From: Marinomonas shanghaiensis
Lineage (GTDB): Bacteria; Pseudomonadota; Gammaproteobacteria; Pseudomonadales; Marinomonadaceae
Assembly (NCBI RefSeq): GCF_003259175.1
Contig: NZ_QGOK01000028.1
Location: 1 to 49,177 of the forward strand
DNA: 49,177 bases
Direction: 5' to 3'
Both the position numbers and the translations under genes were made by a program. The notes beneath the pieces are model-generated. The model worked only from the letters and a program-made list of their open reading frames with translations, was not told where the DNA came from and did no database searches. Numbering within the stretch: position 1 is the stretch's first letter; every line of letters begins with the position of its first letter. Positions 49,026-49,177 of the stretch are shown here, piece after piece.

Positions 49026-49031
49026 TATAAT
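49026..49031 (+). promoter_or_regulatory. TATAAT element upstream of attR, possible lepA promoter
   Basis: A perfect -10 TATAAT followed by GCCTCGC lies inside the prophage end, about 95 bases before lepA. No good -35 is seen at 16-18 bases (CTATCA or TATCAA at best). Confidence 0.4.
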
Positions 49032-49072
49032 GCCTCGCATTGTTTTCATCGTTTTCTTAGCATTGCATTGAA

Positions 49073-49099
49073 TTGAGTACACATATGAGTACATGATTT
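49073..49099. repeat. attR: attR candidate
   Basis: The right copy of the 27-base repeat, with a T where attL has an A at the 12th base. It ends 27 bases before the lepA start codon. Confidence 0.8.
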
Positions 49100-49126
49100 C
49101 AACAAAATGCCTAATTAGAGTAAAAA

Positions 49127-49177
49127 ATGTCTAATAATCTCAAGCACATACGCAATTTCAGTATTATCGCACATATC
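49127..49177 (+). CDS. lepA: Elongation factor 4, 5' end only
   Basis: Seventeen codons giving MSNNLKHIRNFSIIAHI, the strictly conserved start of LepA (EF-4), a ribosome-associated GTPase; the P-loop would follow outside the window. This is host DNA and fixes the right edge of the prophage. Confidence 0.93.
   Translation, partial: MSNNLKHIRNFSIIAHI

Noticed and set aside
1..49177. GCACATATC at both window ends as the att core or a circular join
   Set aside because: It is only 9 bases, and at the right end it is part of conserved lepA coding sequence. The 27-base repeat next to int and before lepA is a far better att candidate.

Overview
The window holds a complete, lambda-like temperate siphophage integrated as a prophage in a gammaproteobacterial chromosome. 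A marine Oceanospirillales host such as Marinomonas is my guess, from gene style and flanks, not from any search. Host DNA is only about 136 bases on the left (a strong terminator and a promoter-like element) and the first 17 codons of lepA on the right. A 27-base direct repeat with one mismatch (137-163 and 49073-49099) marks the likely attL and attR, so the phage sits in the 5' leader of lepA.

Layout. (1) 209-1414: P4-type tyrosine integrase. (2) 1386-10128, leftward: a tightly coupled early operon with AlpA-like excisionase, many small phage proteins, ASCH protein, RdgC, two adjacent CsrA-like proteins, SSB, a LuxR-type HTH protein and an XRE regulator. A near-consensus LexA box (9762-9781) lies at its head. 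(3) 10342-12796: small genes, an outer-membrane beta-barrel moron and a two-HTH repressor without a peptidase domain. (4) 13040-20480, rightward: early/replication operon. It opens with a P4/P1-style C4 antisense-RNA immunity leader, then a lambda-O-like initiator gene carrying iteron-like repeats, a DEDDh exonuclease and a second tyrosine recombinase. (5) 20518-24095, leftward: an accessory island with an AcrVA2-like anti-CRISPR protein, a ribbon-helix-helix regulator candidate, two copies of a promoter whose operator palindrome fills the -35/-10 spacer, a DUF1456 gene, and a solitary type I-E CRISPR-repeat-like element just before the terminator. (6) 24553-26160: holin, endolysin, spanins. 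(7) 26153-47793: lambda-order head and tail genes (Nu1, TerL/GpA, W, portal, S49 protease with internal scaffold start, D, E, joining proteins, tail tube, G/GT frameshift pair, tape measure, tip genes, J, fibre). (8) 48034-48967: Mu-like com plus an adenine methylase whose start codon is locked in a hairpin.

How it works together (inference): lysogeny is probably kept by the HTH repressor plus the antisense RNA leader. SOS induction may act through LexA on the leftward operon, which contains the excisionase, because the repressor shows no self-cleavage domain. Late genes contain several intrinsic terminators, so antitermination is likely needed. The island at 20.5-24.1 kb looks like a counter-defence locus with both a protein anti-CRISPR and a possible RNA anti-CRISPR; it is the most interesting part of the window.
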